From Chloromonas sp. AAM2 (lineage: Eukaryota > Chlorophyta > Chlorophyceae > Chlamydomonadales > Chlamydomonadaceae), in NCBI GenBank assembly GCA_004335635.1, contig QAXH01001046.1, forward strand, positions 1-53,229: a stretch of 53,229 nucleotides of DNA, given 5' to 3'. The first letter of the stretch is position 1. Each line of letters opens with the position of its first letter. Made by a program: the position numbers and the translations under genes. Below the pieces are notes generated by a model. The model did not search any database. It was given only the letters and a program-made list of their open reading frames with translations, and was not told the origin of the DNA. Of the stretch, positions 22,688 through 33,912 are shown in pieces.

Positions 22688-25600
22688 ATGCCTGCCATTG
22701 CAATCGCACCGAACACAAATGATTTTGCACAATGGCTAGACCTTTCGCCGGAGCTACTGACCGTGGCGCAAACAGATTTGCACGAGCCTCTGAATCAGGA
22801 AGCGTGCATCGCGCAGGCCGATGATCTGCTCCAGCAAGCTGCTGCCAGCGGTATCTCCACACAATCGGGCTGGTTCTCGTACAGCCCTCAGGGCTACGCA
22901 GTCATGTATCTAAGGTGGGTGGGAGGACATGAGGCATGCCATTGGCAGTGCAAGCAAGACATGATTGATGAGACGCACTTGGCCATCGTCGCTAAGCAAT
23001 CGCGGAGGATGTGGTGAGAGAATCATGTCCAGGTGCCTCTATGCGCACGGAAGGAGTTCAGTCTTGCGCACGGGTTGCGGCGGGCCACGTGGCGGAATCA
23101 CATCCATGTGTGAATGATGCAGGTGGGCCAAGTGGAACGTGTCCAAGGCGCTAAAGCGACTGCAGGCCACGGATAAATGGCACCAGGAAGCCATGCAGGG
23201 GCACGACTCTCTCACGCTCCGTGGCAGAGATTTCCAAGCCTTGTTTGATACAGGCCTTATCAGGTGGGTGAGCTCAACCCTCATGGCATCATGTTGCTGC
23301 ACGACACAGACGCCGGCACAGCTTGCTGAAGTATACACTACAAATCAAATAATCTCTGAATTAACACATAAATCACTAGCACATGCTTATGTTTCTGCCT
23401 GCATGTGAGAGCTGTGAGTAGCCATCACTTTTTTCTTTGTTACTCACTGCAGCACTTACTGCAGCATGACGTGCATTCTGAGGTGTGAAGGGGCCAGTTG
23501 CATGACTTGAGTAAATGCACAGCTGGCAGTAGCCCTGATGTCCTTGCTGCTGCAGGATGCTAGGCCGCCAGACGCGGGGTGGAGCCTCATTGCAGCTCGT
23601 TCGCCCTGCCATGTGCAAGCATAAGCTTGAGGACGCACGTGTGCTGCTCAAGTATCATGCATGGTCCCTGCGCCGGGCCTTGTACGACAAGAACATTCAA
23701 GTGAGTGAGGTGCAGTTGCAAACGCACAACTAAGCGTGAACCTGCTCAGGACTGAGCAAGTCAGATGGCACGCAGTCAATTGCAATGCAAAGGGTTGGGA
23801 CCAGCAATGCCTTGTGTCTGCCGCATCCGTGGTCACCAGGAAGGAAAACGGTGGGGTACTCCCGGCGATACCGTACTCCAAACCGATTTGTGTTCTGCTT
23901 GCCCAAAAGGGGCATGGGATGAACAATGACAAGGCCGCTGGATTTCCAACCACAGGCCCGAAATGAATGCAAGTTGTTGCGTTGGAAAGCGCTCAACAAG
24001 CCACTCAGACATACCAACAAGCTCCACCCAGCAAGACATGACTACAATGGCGCGGTGTGGGCCGTGTCAAACATGCAGTCCAAGCCACGCAAGACAATTT
24101 GGAGCAGCACTGTACCTGCATGTGTGGCACACACAAGGCCTTCAACGACTGCCCCAGGGACAGCTCCTGCATTGTGTCGCATCTGTTGCAGGTTGTGAAA
24201 CAATTGCGTGTCGCCCTGCTGCTGTGCAGGTCAACGGAATGTGAGTCATGCAATTAAACCTGCCACGCCAGCAAACCCAACCGTGTCGGTGGTTGAGCCT
24301 GGCATCAGCAGGGCGACGCGCATGCAACATGTTCAGTCAGGCAACATGCCAGTGTGGGCTTAGTTCCCAAGGCAAACTCGTGGCAGGGGTTAGAGTAGGA
24401 GTAGGCTTAGGGTGTCAGATTGCACGCAGGTTCAGATTGCCTGCATCTGGACAATCGTTGTTGTGCCTGGCTGTGTTGTCGTGTCCACATCGTCCAACAG
24501 AATGTGTGGTCTGGGCAAAGTGTTATGCTGCCTACCACCTACAAGTTGCCAGACCCGTACAAACTGGGGTTACGGCCCTCACCCTCGCATGCATCCACGC
24601 TGCACACACATTGTCGCTGCTTCTACTGACGACAAGGTTACTCACTGTGTAGCCAAAGCGTCTGGTCACCTGTCGCCCAGTGCAGGGTGATGCTGGAGAC
24701 ATTTCAGGGATTCAGGTTCCAGGATGCCGTGACACTGACAACTCGAATGAGATCCGTGGTGCAGTTGCAGATGAGGTAAGCGCCTGGGTGACGCACCAAT
24801 CAATTGCTTTGATTGGCAGGTTGCATCTCATGCATGGCCAAGCATCAACGGCACGTTGCATCTCATGCATGGCAAAGCATCAACAGCACGTTGCATCTCA
24901 TGCATGGCAAAAGGTGAACTACAAATCAAGTGTCCCTCCATGACATTGCACACACAGTTGCTGTCTGATATTCGCCTCGTGTCCAGGCCGCATTGTCCAG
25001 GCGTCATCAACAACATGGTACTGGTACTGGTACATGGCACATGCCCAGGCCGAGTGCACCATTTTGACCCAGACTGTGTCACACGTGCTGTATCCCATTG
25101 CAGGTTTATGACGCAATGCGCTCCTTTCCGAGTGCAAGGCATTGTGACGGTGCATCAGAACCGCCTGTTCTCCCTCCTGTGAGTCAGTGTGTGTGTCATG
25201 GAAAGAACTTTCACACCTTCTGGACTCCGCTCAAGACACGCCTCAGAGTGTCACATTTTGCATGTGACTTCTGCGCTTAACATCTTAGATACATGCTGCC
25301 TACAGCTGAGTGGCAAATTACACTCTTCTTGTAGCAAATCGAGGTTCTGCATCACACCAGTGTTCGCATCACGTGTCCTTGCAGGTATGGTTTTGCCAGC
25401 CCCTTCATGAGCGCAAAGCTGAAGTCACGCATGATCATACTGGGCAATGACATGAAAAGGTGCGTTTGTGATTGGAGTTCAGTTGAATCGTCAGTAGCGT
25501 ATGCCTTGTCAGTATGCCCAGGGCTTTCAACTAAGCATACATGCTGCTACATAGGTGGCTGGCTTTCCAGCCATCTGCCTTGTTCATTTACATCAAAAGT

Positions 25601-25855
25601 TGGTTCAAGGTTGCATACCCTCATGACGCCCTGAGACCAAGGTTTCTTAACCCTTGATGACATTGTCACGTGGCCATTGTAAAAAAGCCTTGATGGGCCG
25701 GCCTGTGTTACCGGTGCAGGTTGCACAGGGATGTGGCGGATCCGACTGTGCTGCCCAGTGACTTTGGCGGCTCCAACCCGGACAACGGGGAAGCGCACTT
25801 TGCAGACGTACTCGCACACGAGGTGGCAGAAGACAAGGCAGCAAGCCTCATGTAG
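22688..25855 (+). CDS. CRAL-TRIO domain lipid-transfer protein
   Basis: Probable cytosolic or peripheral protein that binds a hydrophobic ligand (phosphoinositide, tocopherol-like lipid or similar). Nine phase-consistent exons: 22688-22914, 23123-23263, 23556-23700, 23956-24121, 24192-24240, 24686-24775, 25104-25178, 25385-25459, 25720-25855, giving 367 residues. The first 170 residues are helical and include a CRAL-TRIO-N-like part (LEDARVLLKYHAWSLRRAL). The CRAL-TRIO fold starts near RHDYNGAVWAV and runs through QVNGMVMLETFQGF, PFRVQGIVTVHQNRLFSLL, SPFMSAKLKSRMIILGNDM and VLPSDFGGSN. The GND-x12-LPSxFGG ending is the form seen in the animal alpha-tocopherol transfer protein, CRALBP and clavesin group and in many Sec14-like proteins; the ligand cannot be told. 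The stop follows a short acidic tail. The exon 23956-24121 has low similarity to the family and was chosen by phase and expected length. Confidence 0.85.
24820..24911 (+). repeat. 35-base tandem repeat in a CRAL-TRIO intron
   Basis: Units start gttgcatctcatgcatgg at 24820, 24855 and 24890. The first two are full 35-base copies differing at a few positions, and the third is partial. The array lies 45 bases after the donor of the exon ending at 24775. Confidence 0.85.
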
Positions 25856-26066
25856 ACGGCTGCTTGCTCTACAGAGGTCTCAACACAAGAATAACCAGTA
25901 CAGCTAAGTGATCCTCTCTGAAGATAGGCATGCACGACATATCCGACCGCGCTCGCACAACCCCTATTTTTCACGAACAGACTGTATGAAGTTGAGTTTG
26001 ATCATGGGGGCTGTGTCTGCAGTCAGTTGTGTTATATAGTAATAGCAATACAGTTGAATGATAATT

Positions 26067-26071
26067 TGTAA
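26067..26071 (+). terminator. TGTAA poly(A) signal of the CRAL-TRIO gene
   Basis: TGTAA located 212 bases after the stop codon, in an AT-rich stretch. Confidence 0.5.
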
Positions 26072-26988
26072 GAGCATTCAATGTGTATCAGCAATGATTA
26101 TTGCCCTATATATCTACACTCCCTACATTTGTACTTCTACACTCCCTACGTTTGTACTTTGGTAATGTGTTGCGCGTAGTAATTGCGAATCACCAGGGAA
26201 CAATTTCATCCACTCCAGTATGGGTGATGAAGTCCACCAAGCAGTATGCAGCTGACCTGGTCAAAAGCTTAAGGCTACAAGTGTTGCCAGGCAATTGACT
26301 GGCACCTTGTGCTCTGGCAGACATGTGCAATCTGAGCGACCTAATGACGGACAGAGCAGAGCAGGCTGCTTTCGCAATGATTGTGGACATGCATTCCGGG
26401 CATTTGCCGCTGGTCGTTGATCGTAACATTGTTGTCATCACTTTCTGGCAACACTCAAAATTGCCTTAATTCTTTTCGCGGGAAGTTAGTTGGATCGTGT
26501 GAAGCCTCTGTGCTCACAGCTGAGAAAGAGCAGCTGCTGATTGGATCGATTATTATTGCAGGTAGGCCACACAGGCACTGCTGTCAGCTGGGTTACGTTG
26601 ACTGATTCATAGCAAGGCAGGGTGAATGCCGAGCAAAACTGTTGAAATGCGCAAAACTGTGCGTTCTGAATATTCTTTCCTTTTGCTCCGTCAAGAAAGG
26701 ACAACAATTTTATGCGCTCGTACACTTTTTTGCCACGTATGTTTCCGGCCTTTGTTCATGCTCTTACCTGCTTTGCACGCATTCTTATCAGTCTTGTGAC
26801 GTCCGTTGACCAGTAAAGTTTGTACTAATTAGGGTGATTTGCGTTGCTGCTCAAGATGGAGTGCAAGGGCATGCCATTGTGGGTCTGCAGCCTGATGCCC
26901 TCCATGCTATTTTCAAGCATCTGAACGCACCCTGGCCTGGCAAGTGACTTGATGCGCCTGTAACAAGACCACTGGTTTGGGTACACAC

Positions 26989-27052
26989 ACACAAGCCCTG
27001 CTCAGATCACATACAAGCCCTGCTCAGATCACATACAAGCCCTGCTCAGATC
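26989..27052. repeat. 22-base tandem repeat, three copies
   Basis: Three nearly identical copies of acatacaagccctgctcaga followed by tc stand head to tail; the first copy reads acacac in place of acatac. They lie in intergenic DNA. Confidence 0.9.
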
Positions 27053-27502
27053 AGCACTGTAAACATGCAATGTCTTCAGACGCCCAAGGTTGCTGATGCC
27101 ACTTGCCATCGTTTGCACAGAGGTCATCAGAACTCAGCAGGATTAAGGCAGGGGTTTGAATGCGTTTACAGAGAACAGGAATGCATTCAAAACATGCACG
27201 TAGACCAGCCAAGCTTCTATTGCCTGGATGTGGTCAAGAGGCCATGGCGTCTAACTCCAAGCAACTCCAGGCACATGCCACAACGTGCCAAGGCTGCGCG
27301 AACCACAAGTAGCCAATGAAAGCCACGCATCCACGTTCCAGAGGTTCTCAGCAGTATGTGCCTATGCTGCATGACTGATAAATGCCAAGGATAGCCTATG
27401 TAGCATGTCTTAACAATTTCAGAGCTCAACCAGACTTCCAGTCGACACAGGGATGATCCAAGAACAGTCAGCACCAGCACAGGGTTCCGGTGCGTGGGCT
27501 AT

Positions 27503-27507
27503 TTACA
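27503..27507 (-). terminator. TGTAA poly(A) signal of EMC6 (TTACA on plus strand)
   Basis: TTACA on the plus strand is TGTAA on the minus strand, 333 bases after the EMC6 stop codon. Plausible distance; position not otherwise supported. Confidence 0.35.
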
Positions 27508-27839
27508 GGACTACAATCCTGCAGCCCAGGCGGGACTAGATAACCTGCAGTGCGTGTGGTTGCTGAACCTGCATACAGCTGCGTGATTGACTCGGCTGCA
27601 CATCTGAATCTCACAGTCCCAGCTGTTCGTTGCTGATTAATGCAAGCCTGCATGAGAAGCACCTGCACTGCTTCATTGTGTCCCATGCGTTGGCGTTCCC
27701 GCACGCCCGCCAGGCCTGCGATGCAGCCGTGAACTTGTGCTCGGCCGTGCTTCAGCCGGGGCACGTGCCATGGCTGGTGCCGGCTGTGCCATAGTCGACA
27801 GACATGGAAGGCTGGATCTGTTTGATGTTCATGGCAGCG

Positions 27840-28810
27840 CTAGAAGATGTGACAGAGGTTGTAGAAGATCATCCAGAAGAGGATGTAAGTAAGGAGGGTG
27901 ACGGAGGAGAAAACGTTGAAGAACAAGAAGTTAGACCTGCACAGGCCAAAGCACACTTGGACCGGAGTAAGATGATGTTCTTGTATGGGTCGGTGAAGTT
28001 GGTTGCCCAGCGTGTGAAAAACACATGCATTGCCTGATTCTGGGGCGAGGGATCTATGACTGGAACATCACATTCCGGCAAAACTGGGCATGTGCAAGGC
28101 ATGATGTAAGTTGTCTATGTGGCTGGTTACATTGCAAGTGTAGCCAGCTGTAAAATACGGAAAAAGTCATGCACTGCACTCAAACGCCAACTCGAGCCAG
28201 AGCAAGTGGACTACAATCGGTTTCAACTCATGGCTGACGATCTGTAGTGATTTGCAAATCCAAACCCCTTCCACGCCATCCAAACCATGAGCGACTTGCC
28301 GACTGTCGTCTTGCTATCAAGTCATACTGATAGTTAAAGGCCCTACCAGGTGTGGAAATACTTGGTTGGTGGTGTGGCGCCCTTCACCACCATGAGTGGT
28401 GCACACTGCAGCAATGACATGCGCCATGCTCCGTTCAGTGTATAGACCAGAAAGAATGGTGCGCAAACGTAACTCATGTGCTGCATGTTTGCCTGGCTTG
28501 CTGCTCGCTTGAGCCATGCTACAGCACCGGCACAGGCAGCACCTACCAGCAACTGCGTAAGCAAGTGAGGCACGAAGCCCCACCAGCCCTCTATCCCAAG
28601 AATGCCCACAGCAATGCCAGCCAACAATGAGGCGTATGTCCGGCTGCAAATCAAGGTGGGCGATCATGTGCATAGAGATCTTCGCAAACTGACGACATGG
28701 CGCGCAACACGGCAGCCAATTACTCACACGAACCCCAGGACTCCAAGATTATTCCTTAGATTGGCCACATTGATTTGCTCCACCTTCTTCCCGCTTGGCG
28801 GGGCTTCCAT
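27840..28810 (-). CDS. EMC6: ER membrane protein complex subunit 6
   Basis: Small multi-spanning subunit of the EMC, which inserts and folds membrane proteins in the ER. Exons 28810-28728, 28643-28347 and 27936-27840 agree in phase. The N-terminus MEAPPSGKKVEQINVANLRN is followed by NLGVLGFVRTYASLLAGIAVG (first membrane helix), GILGIEGWWGFVPHLLTQLL (second), KYFHTW, and a last helix LLTYILFWMIFYNLCHIF before the stop, all typical of plant and animal EMC6. Read as three exons the protein has 158 residues, against about 110-115 in the family. The excess is an in-frame insertion between AWLKRA and the KYFHTW segment that does not resemble EMC6, probably an unspliced-looking intron. Its upstream edge reads GCA then GCAAGC, a possible GC-type donor, and TGCAG acceptors follow. 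The upstream in-frame ATG leads straight to a stop, which supports this start. Confidence 0.88.
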
Positions 28811-29907
28811 CACGCTTGCGCTCCCGGCTGAGATGACACGTCCCTACCCAAGCATCGTTGCGGTAAGCTGGTGCTGTGTGTTGCTGGGATTAAGGGTGCG
28901 TGATTATGTGTGTGCGTTCACGTGCAGAGTCCTGACCAACAGCCAAACCCTTCTGAACCCTGTTGAACGGTTTACGTTGGGGCTTGCAGGAGTAGATGCT
29001 CGTGAATATGATACATGCTTCAAACAGCACAAGCACTTGTCTTGTCTGCTTTGTCAATGGCATCATACACAATCTTTACTCAGCAGTTTGATGGGCCTTG
29101 CCAGCACCAGCAACTCTTGCCAGCATGTTACAAATCTGCTAATGTTTTGCCAGATGTTAATGTTTTGCCACCGAGTGTTGCCAGTTCCCAGTGTTTGACC
29201 TGTGGTACATTGCAGGTTCACCATGCCACACCCAGTGTGCAATTTTTCTGCTGAAGTTTTGCAAAAACCTGCCTCAATACATAGTGGGTTTTGTAGCTTT
29301 CCAGAATTTCTGTCTGGTGCAACAAGAGGCTACCAAACATCTTCTAAACAAAACATTTGAGAGCAAAACAATCAATGCAAGGAAAGCAAGTGCCTAGTCG
29401 CTGCCACGATATCGGCAGGCTCAAAAAGCCATGCTCAACTATCCGTCTTGTCTCAACCCAGCAACAGCCACCAATGCACACGCCGGTACGAACAAAACAA
29501 CTTGGCAAGTGATCAGAACAGCAGGTTTCTGTTGTACCCAAGGACGGCTCTATGCATTGTAGAGGAAAAATATACATCAAGGCCCAAAATGTTTAGATGC
29601 CTGCAGCGACCTGCATTTGCCCCTTGAGATCTGCGATTAGTCACTGCAGCTCTCGCCGGTCAAACATATGTGGTTCGCACAAGATGACCACCATTCTTAA
29701 GTTAGAAGTTCACAGTTTTGTACATCTGCGCCAGTTTGAAGGACACTCGTGTTTAAGGAAGGACCTGTGAAGAATTGCCGCAGGTGAGGCCATGCATGTT
29801 CAAGGACAGCCTCCTCCAGAAAGGTCTGGTATTCTGAGGTCTGCATTGTAGCATCAACTGTCCGTCCATTATCTACACCTAACTTCACTGCAAGAGTGTG
29901 GCTCCAT
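28811..29907. other. region between EMC6 start and HAD gene end
   Basis: 1.1 kb containing the EMC6 promoter at the left and the HAD hydrolase 3' UTR at the right. No exon is supported. A locally repetitive part at about 29100-29190 repeats gttttgcca and ttgccag, without a clear unit. Confidence 0.45.
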
Positions 29908-32900
29908 TCACCACCTGAGTAAGGATGTAACGTACGTGGGGTGAGCGTTATGCTGTTCACATAACTGCTTGAGACTGCTTGAATTGATTTCCTGCTGCCC
30001 CTGTGAGCCCAGGAGCTCTGCTGCATGAATGCCCCCTGCCACCAGCAGGGAATCAATGCCCATGGCTGCAGCGCCACCCACGTCATGCTGCACCGAGTCA
30101 CCGATGGCAAGTACCTGCATCAACATGCTGTTGGCATTGTTCAAGCACTGGCGAACCAGCTTCAGCTTCGTCTGTTCTACTATCTTGGAACAGCATGTTG
30201 TACATGGACCTGCATGCTGCACAACAAGTGCCAGACGGCTGAGCCTATTTCATTTATTTACTTTGCTGAAGTATACAACACAAGGTGTGCAAACCATAAC
30301 GAAAAGCGTCACGGTCTGATTTACCACATTCACACAGCAGTTTAGATTAGGTGAACTGAGCATGATTTGTCACCTTGCCGGTGCTTGAACTGGGTGCTTG
30401 CATTGGATGGTGCAGCATGTGGTGCACGCACCCAGTAACGAAAAGCGGCACATCCCGATTCACCAACCACCCGCAGTAGTGCCACGAGCACGGTTGATCA
30501 CCTTGCTGGTGCCTGGTCTGGGTGCTGCAAGTGCTATTAGAGGCCATGCACCGCTGTGTGGGTAAGTGGTCCCCTCCCCTCGCACCTGCTCTGGGTGTTC
30601 TGTCAGTCCCAGTGAGCGCAGGCTTGACTCGTAGATGACGGGGTCGGGCTTGCCCATGTACTTGACCACACCGCCCAGCTCCTCGTACGTTTGAGCCAGC
30701 GTGCCGGGCCTGGGACAGTAGGATACAATGCGGGATGAGACTTGAGAAAAAGCCTAAATGGTTGACATACAATCCAAAAGCAGGCAATGCAACAATAAGC
30801 CTGGACGGAAATGTAGACATTGAATGACAGATGATTGCAAACAGCACAGGCCTACTGCATTGATTCCGTAGCTGTTGACAGTGTTCTGCCAAGTGGCAGT
30901 GGGCATGACTGTAAGCTACTGAGCAAGCTGCTGACTCACATGACAATCAGCCTGTTGCCTCCATCCACCGTGACCAGGTCAGGGTTTGCCACCACCATGG
31001 GGATGGGCCGCTTGCGCACTTGCTGCTGGGCTGCACACCGCACCAACAGCTGGTTGATTTTGGGCAGAGGCAGGCTGCGCACGGGGTGGCCCCAAGCAGA
31101 GCCCACGGCTTCAGAGCCGTGTGCTAGGATGAACTCGGCCTCCTCAGGCCAGTCAACAATCTGCAGTAACAAGCACAGTGACGGTCCCTTCGTCCCACCA
31201 GATTTCATTCCATCATCGATGATCATCGATAAGCTCTGGTAGTGTCCTGATAGTCAACCACGTTGCCACTGCTAGGCTTTTAGAGGCTTGATGCGTTTGC
31301 CACAAAAAATTCACTCCCCTTTGAGTTGGGCAATGACTTGAACATGTCCATGATTGCTGTAGACACGATGTTGGTGGTTAACAGACCCATCATGGAGTGC
31401 AATTCCCCTTTGCACTTCAACCCTATAGGATGATCGAATACTGGGACACTCGGAAATAGGGCATGTCATTGTAACAAGACACGAACAACAAGGCAACTGA
31501 GTTGCTTGTGGCGCTCAAGCCTATTGGTAGCAGATGATAGCAGCTCATGAGGAGAGGCATGGCAATCACAATCTGATGCCATAAGTACATCAACAGCGTT
31601 TGCAATTGCATCCTTTCCGCCCGACTGCACAATTGACCCTCATTTTCACCCCAGATGTGGACAAAGCTGCTGTCACGTGGGTAGCTGTGCAAACCTCGCA
31701 GAACTGAGTGAGGTTATTTCACAAGACCCTAAGAATGGCATACTGGACACTGCCTCGCAACACCACCCGGGTTAGCATGCGAATCTACATCACTTTTCTC
31801 GGGTCCCCACCTGCCCCCAAGACGTGGCACAGCCTGCCTACCTCTAGGTTTGCCATCTCCAGTGCCACCTTCGCACGATCAAGCAACATGCGGTGCCAGC
31901 TGCGCAGTGGGCACATCCACACACCTCTAGATTTAGCCCCTCCAGTGACACCGTCGCCCTGGAGCTCCATGTGAGGTGCAGCACCCTTTTGCCCAGCGCC
32001 TTCCACCAGTCAGTGGGCCGGCTCTGCAGGTGCTGAAAGGCCAACTCCCCGCTAGTGATGGCACCTGATCGCATACAAATAAAATGCAAATAAGATGATC
32101 TGGGCCAGTACTTGCATACCTGCAAGCTGATGATCCACCAGAGGGCTACTTGCTATGCAGGTGCGGAAAGGCTATGTCTGCTGGTGATGGCATCTTTGGG
32201 GAGCATACACTGGGCCAAGTACAGCTAGCTCCTTTCGTGCACCCTTGACAGCATGTAGATGATGGTGCAATACCTAGCCAGTGACAGTGAGGTCAAAGGT
32301 GGTCTGTGAGCTGCTCAACGATTTTGGCCCCTTGTCACAAACTGGCTGAGCGTGCCATCCTTGGTATCAAGTGCTGTTGATGCTGCCTGTCCTGATGCTG
32401 CCTGTCCTTAATTGCATGCCTGCGGGCTGATTCAAGCGCATGAGTAAGCCTAGTAGCGCACTCATCCTACGTTTCATGATCGTTTTCGTATGGCAGATAC
32501 TGCTAATACTTTCCTTTGCTGCCTGTGTCTGCGTGTGTTCAGGCAATAAGCCAGTTCCGTTTGCTGCCAATGACCTGAGCATTTGCTGACCTGCAAACCA
32601 TTCCCCAGCAAAGCCCATCGCCACCAGCTTTTCAATGGTTCCCGTAGATCTCTTGCTGCTGTTGGAGAGAATGAAGATGCGCACCCCTGCCTGCAAGCAC
32701 GACACAACAGACTCCCTTATGGTCTGCTTGCAGGCAGGCAAAGTGCATGTGTGGTGGTTCAGGAAGGTAGTAGAAGACGCGTTGAGCAGGCATCCAACTT
32801 TCCACCCCTGTGGCACCTGCTCTCAATCAAGACTGGCCCTTAGATGTCAATGGGCAGACCTAGGCAGGCAATAAACTTGACCCACGGGCTAGGTTTCGGC

Positions 32901-33613
32901 TCATTGAAGCAGGCAATCAGGGCGTGTAATATTTGAGGTTCAGCACTGTTTGGCAGTGTCAGCAGACTCGGTGTTGTTTGTCATTTGTCAATTACAGGCG
33001 CATTCAGGACTCGACTCCCACGTGGAGGATTGCCAACCGGCTCAACACATGAACCAAGCTTGCTCCGTGCACCAGCATGCTTATGCCATGCAGTGCATGG
33101 CTACAGCTGTGGCACTGGATGACCATAGCACAGGACGTGCATCAGGCTAGAGTTGATGGCATGCTGATGAAGAAACAAGCAAATCACTGCTGTACCAATT
33201 ACTTGACTGGGACAGAGACAACGCTGGGTGCGTGGTGATGAGCTGGCACAACGTGCCTGTCCTGCCGGCAACCTGAAATTTGAAAGCTGCACGTTTGGAC
33301 ACCGGGATCACTCGCTGTCCAATCTCACACATTGTGCGCCAATCAGGCCAGTGCTAGTTACCTCGTGGAGTTTGTAACACGCTTCCTTGGCACCAGCGTG
33401 AGGGTTACGTCCATCGTGCAAAACACCAAACTGGTCCATCAGGATGGCTTTGTATGGTTTGTTCTGAAGCACATTTTGCAAGCCATCCACGGTGCGAACA
33501 TCAGCAACACGAACTGAGCTGGCTGATGCACGAACAGTAAGACGAGGGGTAGGACTGGATTGCCCGCTTAGACCTCGCACGCCCTGGCTTGACTGGTTGA
33601 GGCTGCTTCTCAT
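29908..33613 (-). CDS. HAD superfamily subfamily IIA hydrolase, probably plastid-targeted
   Basis: Phosphatase-like protein of the HAD-IIA group (the TIGR01459-type family, by memory of its motifs). Six phase-consistent exons: 33613-33362, 32690-32591, 32064-31925, 31160-30940, 30709-30586, 30114-29908, 347 residues. Residues 1 to about 45 are rich in Ser, Arg, Val and Ala with no acids early on, a good chloroplast transit peptide. Motif I is LMDQFGVLHDG: the nucleophile Asp is present, while the second Asp of the classical DxD is Phe (the family usually has Trp or Phe here). Motif II is ILSNSSKRS, motif III VKYMGKPDP (Lys), and motif IV AIGDSVQHDVGGA. The C-terminal cap and core segments (TSGELAFQHL, VANPDLVTVDGG) follow the family order. 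The substrate is unknown. It is divergent from the centrin-like gene, 299 bases from start to start. The start ATG at 33613 was chosen for its transit-peptide character; another ATG lies at 33676 in the same frame. Confidence 0.9.
32686..32738. repeat. perfect 14-base inverted repeat covering a splice acceptor
   Basis: Arms cctgcctgcaagca (32686-32699) and tgcttgcaggcagg (32725-32738) are exact reverse complements with a 25-base loop. On the minus-strand transcript the 3' arm contains the acceptor AG (32692-32691) and the first five bases of HAD exon 2, so the hairpin would pair the 3' splice site. Confidence 0.85.
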
Positions 33614-33912
33614 CTCGTGTTTCCAGAGTTCGCACTGTTGGACGTGCTTCCATACGAGGTCCTCCGCGTGTCCCAAAGAAACCGTGGTTCGCTCACTCCT
33701 ATGATATTTTCCACGAGTAATTTGCTTTTCAGGCGGTGTCCCTTCTTCGGAGCGACGGTCCGCAGGAGTAGGAGCAGTAACAGCAGGTCAAGGCGATGTG
33801 CTAGGCTTCACCACATGCCACCCACCTGAACTTAGAGGCTGCATGTCCATTGCTGCCAGGCACAATGAGCTATGACTGAAGCAGGGCGCTGACTCACTCT
33901 ATTGAAGCAGTG
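33614..33912. promoter_or_regulatory. shared upstream region of HAD and centrin-like genes
   Basis: The two ATGs point away from each other across 299 bases, which must contain both 5' UTRs and promoters. No TATA box or other clear element is visible. Inferred from gene layout. Confidence 0.5.

Larger units (their letters stand above)
25856..27839. other. intergenic region between CRAL-TRIO and EMC6 genes (convergent)
   Basis: Two converging genes end on either side of this 2-kb stretch. It holds the CRAL-TRIO 3' UTR (TGTAA at 26067), an AT-rich part around 26000-26750 and a 22-base tandem repeat at 26989-27052. The EMC6 3' UTR lies at the right-hand end. No exon can be supported. Confidence 0.5.

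Noticed and set aside
24230..24240. 11-base micro-exon in the CRAL-TRIO gene
   Set aside because: gtcaacggaat is flanked by AG and GT and fits phase 0, but using the longer exon 24192-24240 with 23956-24121 restores the expected domain length and keeps phase.
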